A stretch of 64,000 nt of DNA, taken from the NCBI RefSeq assembly GCF_000711295.1, contig NZ_JOMJ01000004.1:1-64000 (forward strand), given 5' to 3'. Shown piece by piece: positions 50,715-60,540 of this stretch. Source of the stretch: Desulfohalovibrio reitneri. GTDB lineage: Bacteria > Desulfobacterota > Desulfovibrionia > Desulfovibrionales > Desulfovibrionaceae. Each line of letters starts with the position of its first letter. Position 1 is the stretch's first letter. The notes beneath the pieces are model-generated. The model made no database searches. It was not told the origin of the DNA and worked only from the letters and a program-made list of their open reading frames with translations. The translations under genes and the position numbers were made by a program.

Positions 50715-52361
50715 CTAGGCGTCCTTCTTGTGGTTGTAGAAGGGCAGCTCGGACTTTTCCATGGAGTTGCCCAGGATGTGGTCGGCGGCCTTTTCGCCGA
50801 TCATCATCACCGGGGCGTAGATGTTGCCGTTGGTGATGTAGGGCATGACCGAGGCGTCCACCACGCGCAGGCCGCGCACGCCGTGCACCCGCAGGTCGCT
50901 GTCCACCACGGACATGTCGTCGTAGCCCATCTTGCAGGTGCAGGAGGGGTGGTAGGCGCTCTCGCCCTCGCGGGCCACGAAGTCCAGGATCTCCTCGTCC
51001 GTCTCCACTCCCTCGCCGGGAGCGATCTCGTGCTTGCGGAAGGGGTCGAAGGCGGGCTGGTTCATGATCTCGCGGGTCTTGCGGATGGCCGCGATCCAGT
51101 CCCTGCGCTCCTGCTCCGTGGAGAGGTAGTTGAAGAGGATGGCCGGGTACTCGCGCGGGTCGGAGGACTTGATCTTCACGTGGCCGCGCACGTCGGTGTT
51201 CATGGGGCCCACGTGGACCTGGTAGCCGTGGCCCTCGGCCGGGGCGCTACCGTCGTAGCGGATGGCGATGGGCAGGAAGTGGTACTGCAGGTCGGGGTAC
51301 TCCACCTGATCGTTGGAGCGGATGAAGCCGCCCGCCTCGAAGTGGTTGGAAGCGCCCGCGCCCTTGCGCTGGAAGAGCCACTGGAAGCCGATCCAGGGCT
51401 GCCGCCACCACTTCAGGGCCGGGAAGAGGGAGACCGGCTGCTTGGAGGCGTACTGCACGTACAGCTCCAGGTGGTCCTGCAGGTTCTCGCCCACGCCGGG
51501 GAGGTCCTTGACCACGTTGATGCCCAGGGAGCGCAGTTCCTCGCCGTTGCCGATGCCGGAGAGCTGCAGCAGCTGCGGGGAGTTGATGGCGCCGCCGCAG
51601 AGAATGACCTCGCCGCCGTGGACGGTGTGGGTCTTCTTGCCGCAAGCATACTCCACGCCAGTGGCCCTGTCACCGGAAAAGAGCACGCGGAGCACCTGGG
51701 AGCGCAGTTTGATCTCCAGGTTGCGGCGGTACTTGGTGGGGTGCACGTAGGCGCGGGCCGCGTTCCAGCGGCGGGCGCGGTGGGTGGTGCTGTCGAACTT
51801 GCCGAAGCCTTCCTGCTGGTAGCCGTTGACGTCCTTGGTCAGGGGGTACCCGGCCTGCTGCACGGCCTGGAAGAAGGCGGAGAAGAGCGGATTGTCGCAC
51901 TCCGGGGTGTCCAGGTACAGCGGCCCGGCCCCGCCCTGGTACTCGTCGGAGCCGCGCACGCGGCACTCGAAGCGGCGGAAGTAGGGCAGGCAGTGGGAGT
52001 AGTCCCAGTTCTCCAGGCCCTCCTCCCGGCCCCACTTCTCGTAGTCCATGGGGTTGCCGCGGATGTAGATCATGCCGTTGATGCAGCTGGAGCCGCCGAT
52101 GACCTTGCCGCGCGGCTGGTAGATGCGGCGGTTGTGCATCCAGGGCTCGGGCTCGGAGTCGTACCACCAGTTGTAGGTCTTGCCCGCCAGGGGATAGGTC
52201 AGGGCCGCGGGCATGTGGATGCGGAAATCCCAGCGGCGGTCCCAGCCGCCGGCCTCCAGGACCAGGACCTTGTTGTTGGGGTCGGCGGAGAGGCGGTTGG
52301 CCAGGACGCTGCCCGCCGAGCCGCCGCCCACGATGATGTAGTCGTAATGCTTGGTCGCCAT
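50715..52361 (-). CDS. betA: choline dehydrogenase (GMC oxidoreductase)
   Basis: A 548-residue FAD enzyme. DYIIVGGGSAGSVLANRL binds FAD; the GMC signatures VIGGSSCINGMIYIRG and GAINSPQLLQLSGIG are clear, and the active-site His-x-Ser region is SAYHPSCTCKMG. BetA oxidises choline to betaine aldehyde and passes electrons to the respiratory chain rather than needing oxygen. GGAGG before the ATG at 52361. Confidence 0.95.
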   Translation of the reverse strand: MATKHYDYIIVGGGSAGSVLANRLSADPNNKVLVLEAGGWDRRWDFRIHMPAALTYPLAGKTYNWWYDSEPEPWMHNRRIYQPRGKVIGGSSCINGMIYIRGNPMDYEKWGREEGLENWDYSHCLPYFRRFECRVRGSDEYQGGAGPLYLDTPECDNPLFSAFFQAVQQAGYPLTKDVNGYQQEGFGKFDSTTHRARRWNAARAYVHPTKYRRNLEIKLRSQVLRVLFSGDRATGVEYACGKKTHTVHGGEVILCGGAINSPQLLQLSGIGNGEELRSLGINVVKDLPGVGENLQDHLELYVQYASKQPVSLFPALKWWRQPWIGFQWLFQRKGAGASNHFEAGGFIRSNDQVEYPDLQYHFLPIAIRYDGSAPAEGHGYQVHVGPMNTDVRGHVKIKSSDPREYPAILFNYLSTEQERRDWIAAIRKTREIMNQPAFDPFRKHEIAPGEGVETDEEILDFVAREGESAYHPSCTCKMGYDDMSVVDSDLRVHGVRGLRVVDASVMPYITNGNIYAPVMMIGEKAADHILGNSMEKSELPFYNHKKDA

Positions 52362-52425
52362 GTCTTTTTCCTCCGGGTGTATTGCTTGTCCCCTGGGGGG
52401 ACCGATGTCTTGAGGTTTGGCCGGG

Positions 52426-53241
52426 TCAGCCGGCCTTCTGGGACTCCGGGCCAGTAGTATACCGCCCTGCGTCGCCTTCCACCAGCAATTCGTTGGCCGG
52501 AAGCGATTCAGGGCCGAGGTCGCGCACGCAGCGGCGCAGCAGCACGTAGTGGTGGCCGATGGAGGAAAGGGCCTTCTGGGGCTCGCCCTCGGCGATGGAC
52601 CGGGCGGTCTCCACCCAGTTGGCCACCGTGGCCGCGCGGTAGGCGGGCTCCTCGTACAGCGCGTAGTCGTAGGAGCTGAAGCCGGACTGCACAGCGCCCA
52701 TGACCCACTCGAAAATGGGGTTGTCGGCCAGGCGGACAAGTTGCAGGTTCAGCTCGCGGTCCAGCTCGCCCAGGGCGTGCATGTCCGGGGACTCGGCCAT
52801 GGCCAGCCCGGCCAGCCGCTCCGCCCCGTCCACCAGGGCGCTCTTGGCCTCGGCGGAACCCCGGGCGATGGCCAGCACGGTCACGGTGCGGTCCATGGAC
52901 TCGCGGAACTCGATGAGCCGTTCCGGGGCGAAATTGTTGGTCTTGAGAAAGAGGGCCAGGGACTCGCTCACCCGGGCCACCTCCATCTGCTTGACGAAGG
53001 CCCCGCCCTTGGCGCCCTTGCGGATTTCCAAAAGCCCCTTTTCCTTGAGGGCGCGCAGGGCCTCCCGCACCACGCCGCGCGAAGTGCCGAAGATGTCCTG
53101 CAGCTCGCGCTCGCTGGGCAGTCCCTCGCCTGGGGACAACTCCCCGGAGAGGATGGCCGCCTCGATCTGCAGGGCGACGTCCTCGGAGGAGCGGCCGTGT
53201 CCGGCGCGGTGGAACAGGGAGATGGGGTCCTTCTTGCTCAT
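52426..53241 (-). CDS. FadR-subfamily GntR regulator of the betaine operon
   Basis: A 271-residue regulator. The winged helix (about 18-85) has GLPSERELQDIFGTSRGVV and REALRALKEKGLLEI. The FCD domain (about 100-240) has RESMDRTVTVLA, ELDRELNLQLV and the metal His in SIGHHYVLLRR. BetI, the usual betaine repressor, belongs to TetR, so control here is of a different type. First gene of the operon, about 65 bases before betA. Two matching operator-like arms overlap its promoter. Confidence 0.9.
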   Translation of the reverse strand: MSKKDPISLFHRAGHGRSSEDVALQIEAAILSGELSPGEGLPSERELQDIFGTSRGVVREALRALKEKGLLEIRKGAKGGAFVKQMEVARVSESLALFLKTNNFAPERLIEFRESMDRTVTVLAIARGSAEAKSALVDGAERLAGLAMAESPDMHALGELDRELNLQLVRLADNPIFEWVMGAVQSGFSSYDYALYEEPAYRAATVANWVETARSIAEGEPQKALSSIGHHYVLLRRCVRDLGPESLPANELLVEGDAGRYTTGPESQKAG

Positions 53242-53382
53242 TTGGTCCTACTTTATCTCAGCGCCTGAGCGCGGTATTCTCCGGGGCGCTTGGGCCGCCC
53301 GCAGGCATTTTGACTTGTTTTTCTTTGTTTTCAGGGCGGTCTCGCGGACTCGGGAGAGTCGGGCCGCGCGTTCTGTGAGGCA

Positions 53383-53440
53383 ATTGGTACGACCTTTCGC
53401 TCTCGGGGTCAACCCCTTTTTGGCGAAAAGTCGGACCAAT
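53383..53440 (-). promoter_or_regulatory. promoter of the betaine operon with paired operators
   Basis: Minus strand TTGACC (53407-53412), 17 bases, TACCAA (53384-53389). Two 17-base arms, ATTGGTACGACCTTTCG (53383-53399) and CGAAAAGTCGGACCAAT (53424-53440), form an inverted repeat with 15 matches. Each holds a TTGGTnCGAC half-site like those of FadR-family regulators. One arm covers the -10 box, the other lies upstream of the -35. Confidence 0.72.
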
Positions 53441-53495
53441 CTCGTATCGAGAGGGGGTGCGGCGGCCGGAGGCGGGCGCGGACGGAGAGGGCGGG

Positions 53496-54863
<1,368 letters not shown>

Positions 54864-54921
54864 CCAGACCCTCCTGCCTCGCTTGTGCGCGGGCGGGGTT
54901 CGGTTGTCAACAGTCCACGAC

Positions 54922-54990
54922 TTGACCTGATACCGCGCGAGTGGTCTAAAGTGAATGGAAGAGCCTGTATTTACCTACCTTTTTGGTAGG
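54922..54990 (+). promoter_or_regulatory. promoter and leader hairpin of the cytochrome operon
   Basis: TTGACC (54922-54927), 17 bases, TCTAAA (54945-54950) is a good sigma70 pair, with a start near 54957. A six-base inverted repeat CCTACC-TTTTT-GGTAGG follows at 54974-54990, within the leader. It could bind a regulator or form a small hairpin. Confidence 0.55.
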
Positions 54991-55034
54991 CAAGCCGGAT
55001 TGGCCGGGACAGGGCCGCGAGCAAGGAAGGAGAT

Positions 55035-56186
55035 ATGCGAATCGCCAAGAAGCCCTGGGGACTGCTGGCCGCGCCGCTGCTGGCGGCCGCGCTGCTGTTC
55101 TGGGCGGCCGGCCTGGCCGGGGCGGAGGATGGGCGACTTGGAAGCGATCTGCCCTCGGACCCCGAGGCCCTGTACATGAAGGCCTGCGCCGCCTGCCACG
55201 GCCCGGGCGGCACGGGCGCCGATCCGGAGGAGTTCGGCTTCGACGTGCTGCCGCCGGACTTCACCGAGTGCAACTTCGCCTCCCGCGAGCCCACCCAGGA
55301 CTGGTATTTCGTGGTGGCCGAGGGCGGCCCGGCGCGGGGTTTCTCCGAGTTCATGCCCGCCTTCGGCGACGCCATGACCATCGAGCAGGTCGACAAGACG
55401 CTGCGCCACGTCCACTCCCTGTGCGGCGACGACGATTGGCCGCGTGGCGAGCTGAACCTGCCCCGGCCGCTGGTGACCACCAAGGCCTACCCCGAGGACG
55501 AGCTGGTGGTGGAGCTGGAGGTGGACGACAAGAAGCGCCAGAGCACCCGCCTCAAGGCCATTTATGAAAAGCGCATCGGGCCGCGCTTCCAGTTGGAGGC
55601 GGCCGTGCCCTACGAGTGGCGGGAGCAGGACGACCAGGACTGGGAGTCCGGCGTGGGCGACGCCACCCTGGGCGCCAAGCTGGTGGCCTACTCCAGCCTG
55701 GAGTACGGCTCCATCGTCTCCCCGGGGCTGGAGGTGGTCATCCCCACGGGCGAGGAGAAGAACGGCCTGGGCGGCGGCGTGACCAAGCTGGAGCCGTACT
55801 TGGCCTGGGGGCAGATATGGCCGCTGTGGGACGTATTCACCCACGCCCAGGTGGGCTACGCCCACGTCATGGGCAACCCCTCCGACCGCGACGTCAACGA
55901 CGAGTGGTTCTGGCGCACTGCCGTGGGCCGCACTTTCACCTTCGGCCGCTTCGGCCGCACCGTGACCCCCATGGTGGAGTTCGTGGGCCAGGAGGAGATC
56001 GGCCGGAACACGCCCACGGAGTGGGACGTGGTGCCCCAGGTGCAGATTCCCCTGAACCGCCGCCAGCACGTGCGGCTGGGCCTGGGCGTGCGCTACCCCC
56101 TGAACAACTACCAGACACGCGACCACCGCTACATGGCCTATCTGCTCTGGGACTGGTTCGACGGCGGTTTCTTCGAGGGATGGTGA
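55035..56186 (+). CDS. cytochrome c domain fused to outer-membrane beta-barrel-like protein
   Basis: A 383-residue exported protein (signal peptide about 1-30). Residues about 38-130 form a small cytochrome c domain with one heme site CAACH and a possible Met ligand in FMPAFGD. Residues about 150-383 have alternating amphipathic strands and the pattern GVGDATLGAKLVAY, SPGLEVVIPTGEEK and VRLGLGVRYPLNNY seen in transporter-like outer-membrane barrels (phenol-MetA type). The protein ends in an aromatic residue. GGAAGGAGAT precedes the ATG. It is followed two bases later by a pentaheme cytochrome. Together they could pass electrons through the outer membrane. Confidence 0.8.
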   Translation: MRIAKKPWGLLAAPLLAAALLFWAAGLAGAEDGRLGSDLPSDPEALYMKACAACHGPGGTGADPEEFGFDVLPPDFTECNFASREPTQDWYFVVAEGGPARGFSEFMPAFGDAMTIEQVDKTLRHVHSLCGDDDWPRGELNLPRPLVTTKAYPEDELVVELEVDDKKRQSTRLKAIYEKRIGPRFQLEAAVPYEWREQDDQDWESGVGDATLGAKLVAYSSLEYGSIVSPGLEVVIPTGEEKNGLGGGVTKLEPYLAWGQIWPLWDVFTHAQVGYAHVMGNPSDRDVNDEWFWRTAVGRTFTFGRFGRTVTPMVEFVGQEEIGRNTPTEWDVVPQVQIPLNRRQHVRLGLGVRYPLNNYQTRDHRYMAYLLWDWFDGGFFEGW

Positions 56187-56188
56187 GC

Positions 56189-57856
56189 ATGCGCGCGATA
56201 CGACTCCTGCTCGTTCTCCTGCTGGTGTTGGCCGGTACGGCCGTGGCCGCTGGCGGCGGTGACGCCGGGAACGGGGCCGCCCCCGCCCGGAACCTGTTCG
56301 TCACCCACGAGCGCTGCCTGGCCTGCCACAACGGACTCACCGCGCCTTCGGGCCTGGACATCTCCATGGGCAACGACTGGCGTTCCTCCATCATGGCCAA
56401 CTCCGCCCGGGACCCCTATTGGCAGGCTTCCATCCGCCGCGAGGTGCTGGACCACCCTCGGGCCGAGGCGGAGATTCAGGACGAGTGCTCCGCCTGCCAC
56501 ATGCCCATGGCCCGCTACCAGGCCAAGGTGGGCGGGACCATGGGCCGGGTGTTCAGCCACCTGGCCGCCCTGCGGCGCATGGCGGCGGCCGGACAGGCCG
56601 CGCCCAATCCCATGACTCCGGCGGCCAGGCTGGCCTCGGACGGCGTTTCCTGTTCCATGTGCCACCAGATCGAGGCGGAGGGGCTGGGAACGCCTCAGAG
56701 TTTCGTGGCCGGGTTCACGGTGGACGAGGCCAGCGGGCTGGGCGCGGACCGCCAGGCCTTCGGGCCCTTTGAGATCGACGGCGGGCGGAAGCGGGTCATG
56801 CGTTCCTCCGCTCTGCTGGAGCCGAACCAGTCCAAACATGTGCAGGACTCCGCCCTGTGCGGCTCCTGCCACACCCTCTACACCCACACGCGCGGGCCGG
56901 GAGGCGAGGTCATCGGCAGGCTGCCGGAGCAGATGCCCTACCTGGAGTGGCGGCACAGCGACTACACGGAAGAGCGGTCCTGCCAGTCCTGCCACATGCC
57001 CGCCCTGGAGGAACCAGCGGAACTGACCTCCGTGCTGGGCAAGGAGCGGGACGGGTTCTCGCGCCACGTTTTCCGGGGCGGCAACTTCCTGATGCTGGAC
57101 ATTCTGCGCGAGAACGCCGGAGAGTTGGGCGTGGTCGCCCCGGCGGCGGACCTGCGCGTCACGGCCGAGCGCACGCGGGAGCACCTGCGGGAGAAGTCGG
57201 CACGGGTGGCGCTTGAGCGCACGGCCCTGGACGGGCGAAGTTTGGCGGTGGACGTGCGGGTGGAGAATCTGGCCGGGCACAAGCTGCCCACGGCCTATCC
57301 GTCTAGGCGGGCTTGGCTGCGCCTGCGGGTGGAGGACGCCGGGGGGAACGCGGTCTTCGAATCCGGGGCGCTCAACCCGGACGGCTCCATCCAGGGCAAC
57401 GACAACGACCTCGACCCCAGGGAATATGAGCCGCACCGCGAGATGCTCACCGCGCCGGGGCAGGTGCAGATCTACGAGGCGGTCATGGCCGATCCGGACG
57501 GCGTTGTGACCACGGGGCTGCTGCGGGCCATCCGCTACGTCAAGGACAACCGCGTCCTGCCGCGAGGGTTCGCCAAGGACACGGCCGGGGAGGACATAGC
57601 CGTGCGCGGCCGAGCGGTGGACGACGAGGATTTCACCGCCGCGGGGGACACGGTGCGCTATCGGGTGGAGACTCCCGGCGGCGGAGGTCCGTACACCGTG
57701 CTGGCCGAGCTGTGGTACCAGCCCATCGGCTTCCGCTGGGCGAAAAACCTCGAAAGGCGGGAGGCCCCGGAAATAGCCCGCTTCACCGGCTACTACCGGG
57801 GGGTGGCGGGCAATTCGGCCATCCTGCTGGCCAGCGACAGGAAAACCGTGCGCTAG
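56189..57856 (+). CDS. secreted pentaheme c-type cytochrome
   Basis: A 555-residue exported protein (signal about 1-20, ending AVAA). Five CxxCH heme sites are visible: CLACH, CSACH, CSMCH, CGSCH and CQSCH, all in the first 280 residues. The C-terminal half (about 300-555) is heme-free and beta-rich (VDVRVENLAGHKLPTAYPSR, AELWYQPIGFRWAKNL), a layout known in multiheme cytochromes with an accessory binding domain. ATG at 56189, with ATG 56180 possible; GAGGG upstream. It is cotranscribed with the cytochrome-barrel gene. No lipobox was seen, so it is periplasmic or released. Confidence 0.87.
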   Translation: MRAIRLLLVLLLVLAGTAVAAGGGDAGNGAAPARNLFVTHERCLACHNGLTAPSGLDISMGNDWRSSIMANSARDPYWQASIRREVLDHPRAEAEIQDECSACHMPMARYQAKVGGTMGRVFSHLAALRRMAAAGQAAPNPMTPAARLASDGVSCSMCHQIEAEGLGTPQSFVAGFTVDEASGLGADRQAFGPFEIDGGRKRVMRSSALLEPNQSKHVQDSALCGSCHTLYTHTRGPGGEVIGRLPEQMPYLEWRHSDYTEERSCQSCHMPALEEPAELTSVLGKERDGFSRHVFRGGNFLMLDILRENAGELGVVAPAADLRVTAERTREHLREKSARVALERTALDGRSLAVDVRVENLAGHKLPTAYPSRRAWLRLRVEDAGGNAVFESGALNPDGSIQGNDNDLDPREYEPHREMLTAPGQVQIYEAVMADPDGVVTTGLLRAIRYVKDNRVLPRGFAKDTAGEDIAVRGRAVDDEDFTAAGDTVRYRVETPGGGGPYTVLAELWYQPIGFRWAKNLERREAPEIARFTGYYRGVAGNSAILLASDRKTVR

Positions 57857-57898
57857 CTCCCTTCCCATAGCGGTCAGCCGCCTGCTTATTCGATGCCT

Positions 57899-57937
57899 CG
57901 CGGCCGCGTTGTCCGGCGGCCGCGGGGTTTTCTTTTT
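57899..57937 (+). terminator. terminator of the cytochrome operon
   Basis: Nine-base stem CGCGGCCGC/GCGGCCGCG (57899-57924), GGG, then TTTTCTTTTTT. Confidence 0.88.
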
Positions 57938-58008
57938 TCCACAGGGTGTTGTGTATTCCGCCTGGGTCGGGCGAGAATATGCTATGGTAAAAAGATATAT
58001 CCCGGTTC

Positions 58009-58074
58009 TTTACAAGAAAAAAATGGGCATTAATATGGTGTGTAAAACACAGCGCGTTTCATTCCCGTGAAACG
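58009..58074 (+). promoter_or_regulatory. hsp20 promoter and leader inverted repeat
   Basis: TTTACA (58009-58014), 16 bases, TAATAT (58031-58036) is a strong sigma70 pair in an AT-rich stretch. The leader then has a perfect inverted repeat CGTTTCA-N6-TGAAACG (58055-58074), which ends 17 bases before the AAGGAGG ribosome site. It may be an operator or a heat-labile hairpin. Confidence 0.65.
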
Positions 58075-58104
58075 TCGCCGATTCTGTCGCAAGGAGGTGT
58101 CCAT

Positions 58105-58632
58105 ATGGAAATGAACAGGCTGAAACCGTGGAACTGGTTCCGCAAGGAAGAGCAGGAGGCCATGCCCGCCCGGTCCGAGTTCGGCGTGTCCAGAGAGATG
58201 CGTCCCTGGGATGTCTTCCGCGACATGGACCGCTTTTTCGAGCGCGCCATGCGCGAGGGAGGAATGCCGGAGTTTCCCGGCGAGTTGCAGTCCTTCAAGC
58301 CCCGGGTGGACATAGCGGGCAAGGACGGTGAATACGTGGTAACCGCGGAATTGCCCGGAGTGGACGAAAAGGACATCTCCCTGGATCTCTCCGGCGACAA
58401 CTTGGTTCTGACCGCGAAGAAGGACCAGGAGAAGAAGGAAGAGGACAAAGAGGGCGGCTACTACCGGGTGGAGCGGTCCTACGGTTCCTTCCGCCGGGTA
58501 TTCACCCTTCCCGCGGACGTTGACCGCGAGAATATCAAGGCCAACTACGACAAGGGCGTGCTGACCATCACCATGCCCCGCTCCGAGCAGCTGGAGCAGG
58601 GGGCCAAGCGCATTGAGATCGGCGGCTCATAG
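58105..58632 (+). CDS. Hsp20/alpha-crystallin small heat-shock protein
   Basis: A 175-residue chaperone. The alpha-crystallin domain (about 65-165) has PRVDIAGKDGEYVVTAELPG, DISLDLSGDNLVLTAKK and FTLPADVDRENIKANYDKGVLTITMP broken across strands. The C-terminal I-x-I-like KRIEIGG is present. Such proteins hold unfolding proteins in the cytoplasm. AAGGAGG precedes the ATG; a second ATG two codons on is possible. Monocistronic, with a terminator. Confidence 0.94.
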   Translation: MEMNRLKPWNWFRKEEQEAMPARSEFGVSREMRPWDVFRDMDRFFERAMREGGMPEFPGELQSFKPRVDIAGKDGEYVVTAELPGVDEKDISLDLSGDNLVLTAKKDQEKKEEDKEGGYYRVERSYGSFRRVFTLPADVDRENIKANYDKGVLTITMPRSEQLEQGAKRIEIGGS

Positions 58633-58665
58633 ACGCCGGGCGCGCGGCATGCACGACGGGCGGAC

Positions 58666-58688
58666 GGGCGGACCGGCCGCCCTTTTTT
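58666..58688 (+). terminator. hsp20 terminator
   Basis: Six-base stem GGGCGG/CCGCCC with five-base loop, then six T. Confidence 0.8.
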
Positions 58689-58745
58689 GTGTCCGCCGCT
58701 TTTCATCAGCGGTCGCCTAGCCTATCCTGGCCTACGGGAGGACGC

Positions 58746-58988
58746 ATGGCCAGCGAAGACGTGGAGACATTCTACCAGTGGCTGGAGCACGACCCGGGCC
58801 TGAGGGAATCCTTCGAGCGCATCGACCCCTCGGCAGGGCGGGCGGCTTGGCTGCGGGCCGTGGTGGCCCTGGGCCGCGAGCACGGGCTGGAGTTCAGCGA
58901 AAAGGAGTTCGAGCGGGTCTCCGAGGAGCTTGCCGGACGGGGAGGCGGGGGCCGCAAGTCCGGCAAGCCCTGGTGGAAATTTTGGTAA
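58746..58988 (+). CDS. Nif11-like small protein with Trp-rich tail (80 aa)
   Basis: An 80-residue protein. Residues 5-60 resemble the Nif11 leader domain: VETFYQWLEHDPGLRESFER, then LRAVVALGREHGLEFSEKEF. The domain is followed by a glycine run (RGGGGRK) and the tail SGKPWWKFW. Nif11 domains serve as leader peptides of modified peptides or as small proteins in nitrogen-related operons. GGGAGG lies before the ATG. No modifying enzyme or transporter is next to it. Whether it is processed is unknown. Confidence 0.72.
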   Translation: MASEDVETFYQWLEHDPGLRESFERIDPSAGRAAWLRAVVALGREHGLEFSEKEFERVSEELAGRGGGGRKSGKPWWKFW

Positions 58989-59015
58989 GTCCGCCCGCCG
59001 TTCACGGGAGGCGCG

Positions 59016-59714
59016 CTAGTCCAGCTCCTTGGCCGTCCAGATGCAGCGGGCGATGATGCGGAAGTGGTCCTCGCCCCGTATTTCCTGTTCCACCCCGCCG
59101 TTGTCCGAGACCATGAGCACGGTGTCGCCGCGCTTGCGCAGCCGCTTGATGACGATGCCGTCCTGGTGCTCCACCAAAAAGACCCGGTTGTCAGCGAACT
59201 CCGTGCGCGACTCGTCGCAGAGCACGATGGAACCGTCCTCGATGGTGGGGGCCATGGAGTCGCCGTCGGCCCGCACCACCACCATGGAGCCGGGGCCGCC
59301 CTTGGTGCGCAGCCAGTCGGTGCGGAAGGCCAAGTGGGACTTGACCTGGCGGGACAGCTGCAGCGACTCCCCGCCCATGGTGGGCACCGCCTCCAGGAAG
59401 GGCACGCGGGTCAGGCCCTGCTGGCCGTATTCGGCCACATGTTCTGGCATGGAGAATTTTTTCCGCGAATCGTCTTCGGGGCGGTCCGCGATTTCCCTCC
59501 CCATGCGGAGCATGTCCTCGTAGCCGTAGCCGAGGAAGGAGGCGATGTAGCGCCTGGTCTCCTCGGTGCCGGCGCCGCGTCCGTTCTTGATGTCCGCGAT
59601 GTAGCTCGATTCCTTTCCCAGGGCCTTGGCCAGCCGGGCCTGGGTACCGCGTTCGCGTCCAGCCAGGACGCCCTTGAGGGCCAGCCCGAAAATCTTTCCC
59701 GTGGTGTCGTACAT
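59016..59714 (-). CDS. S24-family (CI/LexA-like) repressor
   Basis: A 232-residue protein. The N-terminus (about 10-60) is a helix-turn-helix (RGTQARLAKALGKESSYIAD then IKNGRGAGTEETRR). The C-terminus (about 135-225) is an S24 peptidase domain with the nucleophile Ser in RADGDSMAPTIEDG and the Lys in GIVIKRLRKRGD. Phage repressors of this kind cleave themselves after DNA damage. AGGA precedes the ATG. It is divergent from the small phage-like genes to its right; an AAGAA-CA-TTCTT palindrome (59743-59754) lies just upstream of its start. Confidence 0.87.
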   Translation of the reverse strand: MYDTTGKIFGLALKGVLAGRERGTQARLAKALGKESSYIADIKNGRGAGTEETRRYIASFLGYGYEDMLRMGREIADRPEDDSRKKFSMPEHVAEYGQQGLTRVPFLEAVPTMGGESLQLSRQVKSHLAFRTDWLRTKGGPGSMVVVRADGDSMAPTIEDGSIVLCDESRTEFADNRVFLVEHQDGIVIKRLRKRGDTVLMVSDNGGVEQEIRGEDHFRIIARCIWTAKELD

Positions 59715-59907
59715 GGCGCCATCCTACATGATTTGCCCCGGAAAGAACATTCTTCAAGTTCCAACAACCGGGTTGATAGTTTCGTTGTAATCCAATATAC
59801 TGTTCGAAATCAAGGCGGGGCGTGAAAAATAGGTCAGCCATTTTGGAGCCTTGAGGTTTTCGTTTTTCAATTCGTGTTTCCGGTTGGTCGTGTTCCGGCC
59901 GGATGGT

Positions 59908-59961
59908 CCCCGGCTCGCCGGGGCGAACACCGCCCGCCCGCTTCGCAAGGCGGACGGGCGG
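59908..59961 (+). repeat. two hairpins in the leader of the phage-like operon
   Basis: CCCCGGC-TC-GCCGGGG (59908-59923) and an arm pair CCGCCCG/CGGGCGG (59930-59961, with an inner CCGC/GCGG) precede the ribosome site of the 40-residue gene. Neither has a T-run. They may protect the leader or hide the start. Confidence 0.4.
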
Positions 59962-59978
59962 AAAACACTGGAGGCGAC

Positions 59979-60101
59979 ATGATGCGCTACCGCTTCGTTG
60001 CGCGGCCGGATTCGGCCCGGCCGGCCGGGGGCGATCTCCCGGCCATTCGGCCGGAAACCGCGCCGGAGGGCCGCCACGGGCCGCGCCGGGAGCGGGCATG
60101 A
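59979..60101 (+). CDS. small basic protein (40 aa) coupled to the M15 peptidase
   Basis: A 40-residue frame, MMRYRFVARPDSARPAG to a basic end. GGAGGCGAC precedes the ATG and its stop overlaps the next ATG (ATGA), so translation is likely. It could be a leader peptide for the peptidase. No family is recognised. Confidence 0.45.
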   Translation: MMRYRFVARPDSARPAGGDLPAIRPETAPEGRHGPRRERA

Positions 60102-60535
60102 CCCGGAGGGGGCACCGTCCGCGCCACTTCGCCATTGAGGAGCTGGTCCCGCCCGAGTTTCTGCGTGAATACACGGAGCGCATTCTCTGGGGATTGCTCG
60201 ATTCCAGGCTGTTGTGGACCATCGACGCCTTGCGCGACATTTATGGGCCGCTTGTCGCCAACACCTGGCACGGCGGCGGCGAGCACGCCTACCGGGGGCT
60301 GCGTCCGCACGATTGTCACGTGGGCGCCCCGCTCTCCGACCACAAGTACGGCCGGGCGGTGGACCTGGTGCCCGTGCATGCCACGTCGGAGCAAATGCGG
60401 GAGGACATTCGCCGCGACGCCCATCCCGAGGCCTTCCAGCATCTCACCGTGGTGGAGCTGGATACGCACTGGCTACACATCGGCTTCCGCAACATCGACA
60501 ACTCAGACGGCATCATCTGGATTCCAAGGGGGTGA
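60098..60535 (+). CDS. M15-family peptidase-like protein (phage lysis or cell-wall type)
   Basis: A 145-residue soluble protein. SDHKYGRAVDLVPVH near residue 85 and ELDTHWLHIGF near 125 are the zinc-binding His/Asp and His segments of M15 D-Ala-D-Ala carboxypeptidases and phage endolysins. There is no signal peptide, as is usual for endolysins. It is shorter than typical M15 enzymes. It lies between a tiny coupled gene and a small helix-turn-helix gene. Confidence 0.72.
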   Translation: MTRRGHRPRHFAIEELVPPEFLREYTERILWGLLDSRLLWTIDALRDIYGPLVANTWHGGGEHAYRGLRPHDCHVGAPLSDHKYGRAVDLVPVHATSEQMREDIRRDAHPEAFQHLTVVELDTHWLHIGFRNIDNSDGIIWIPRG

Positions 60536-60540
60536 TTCCA

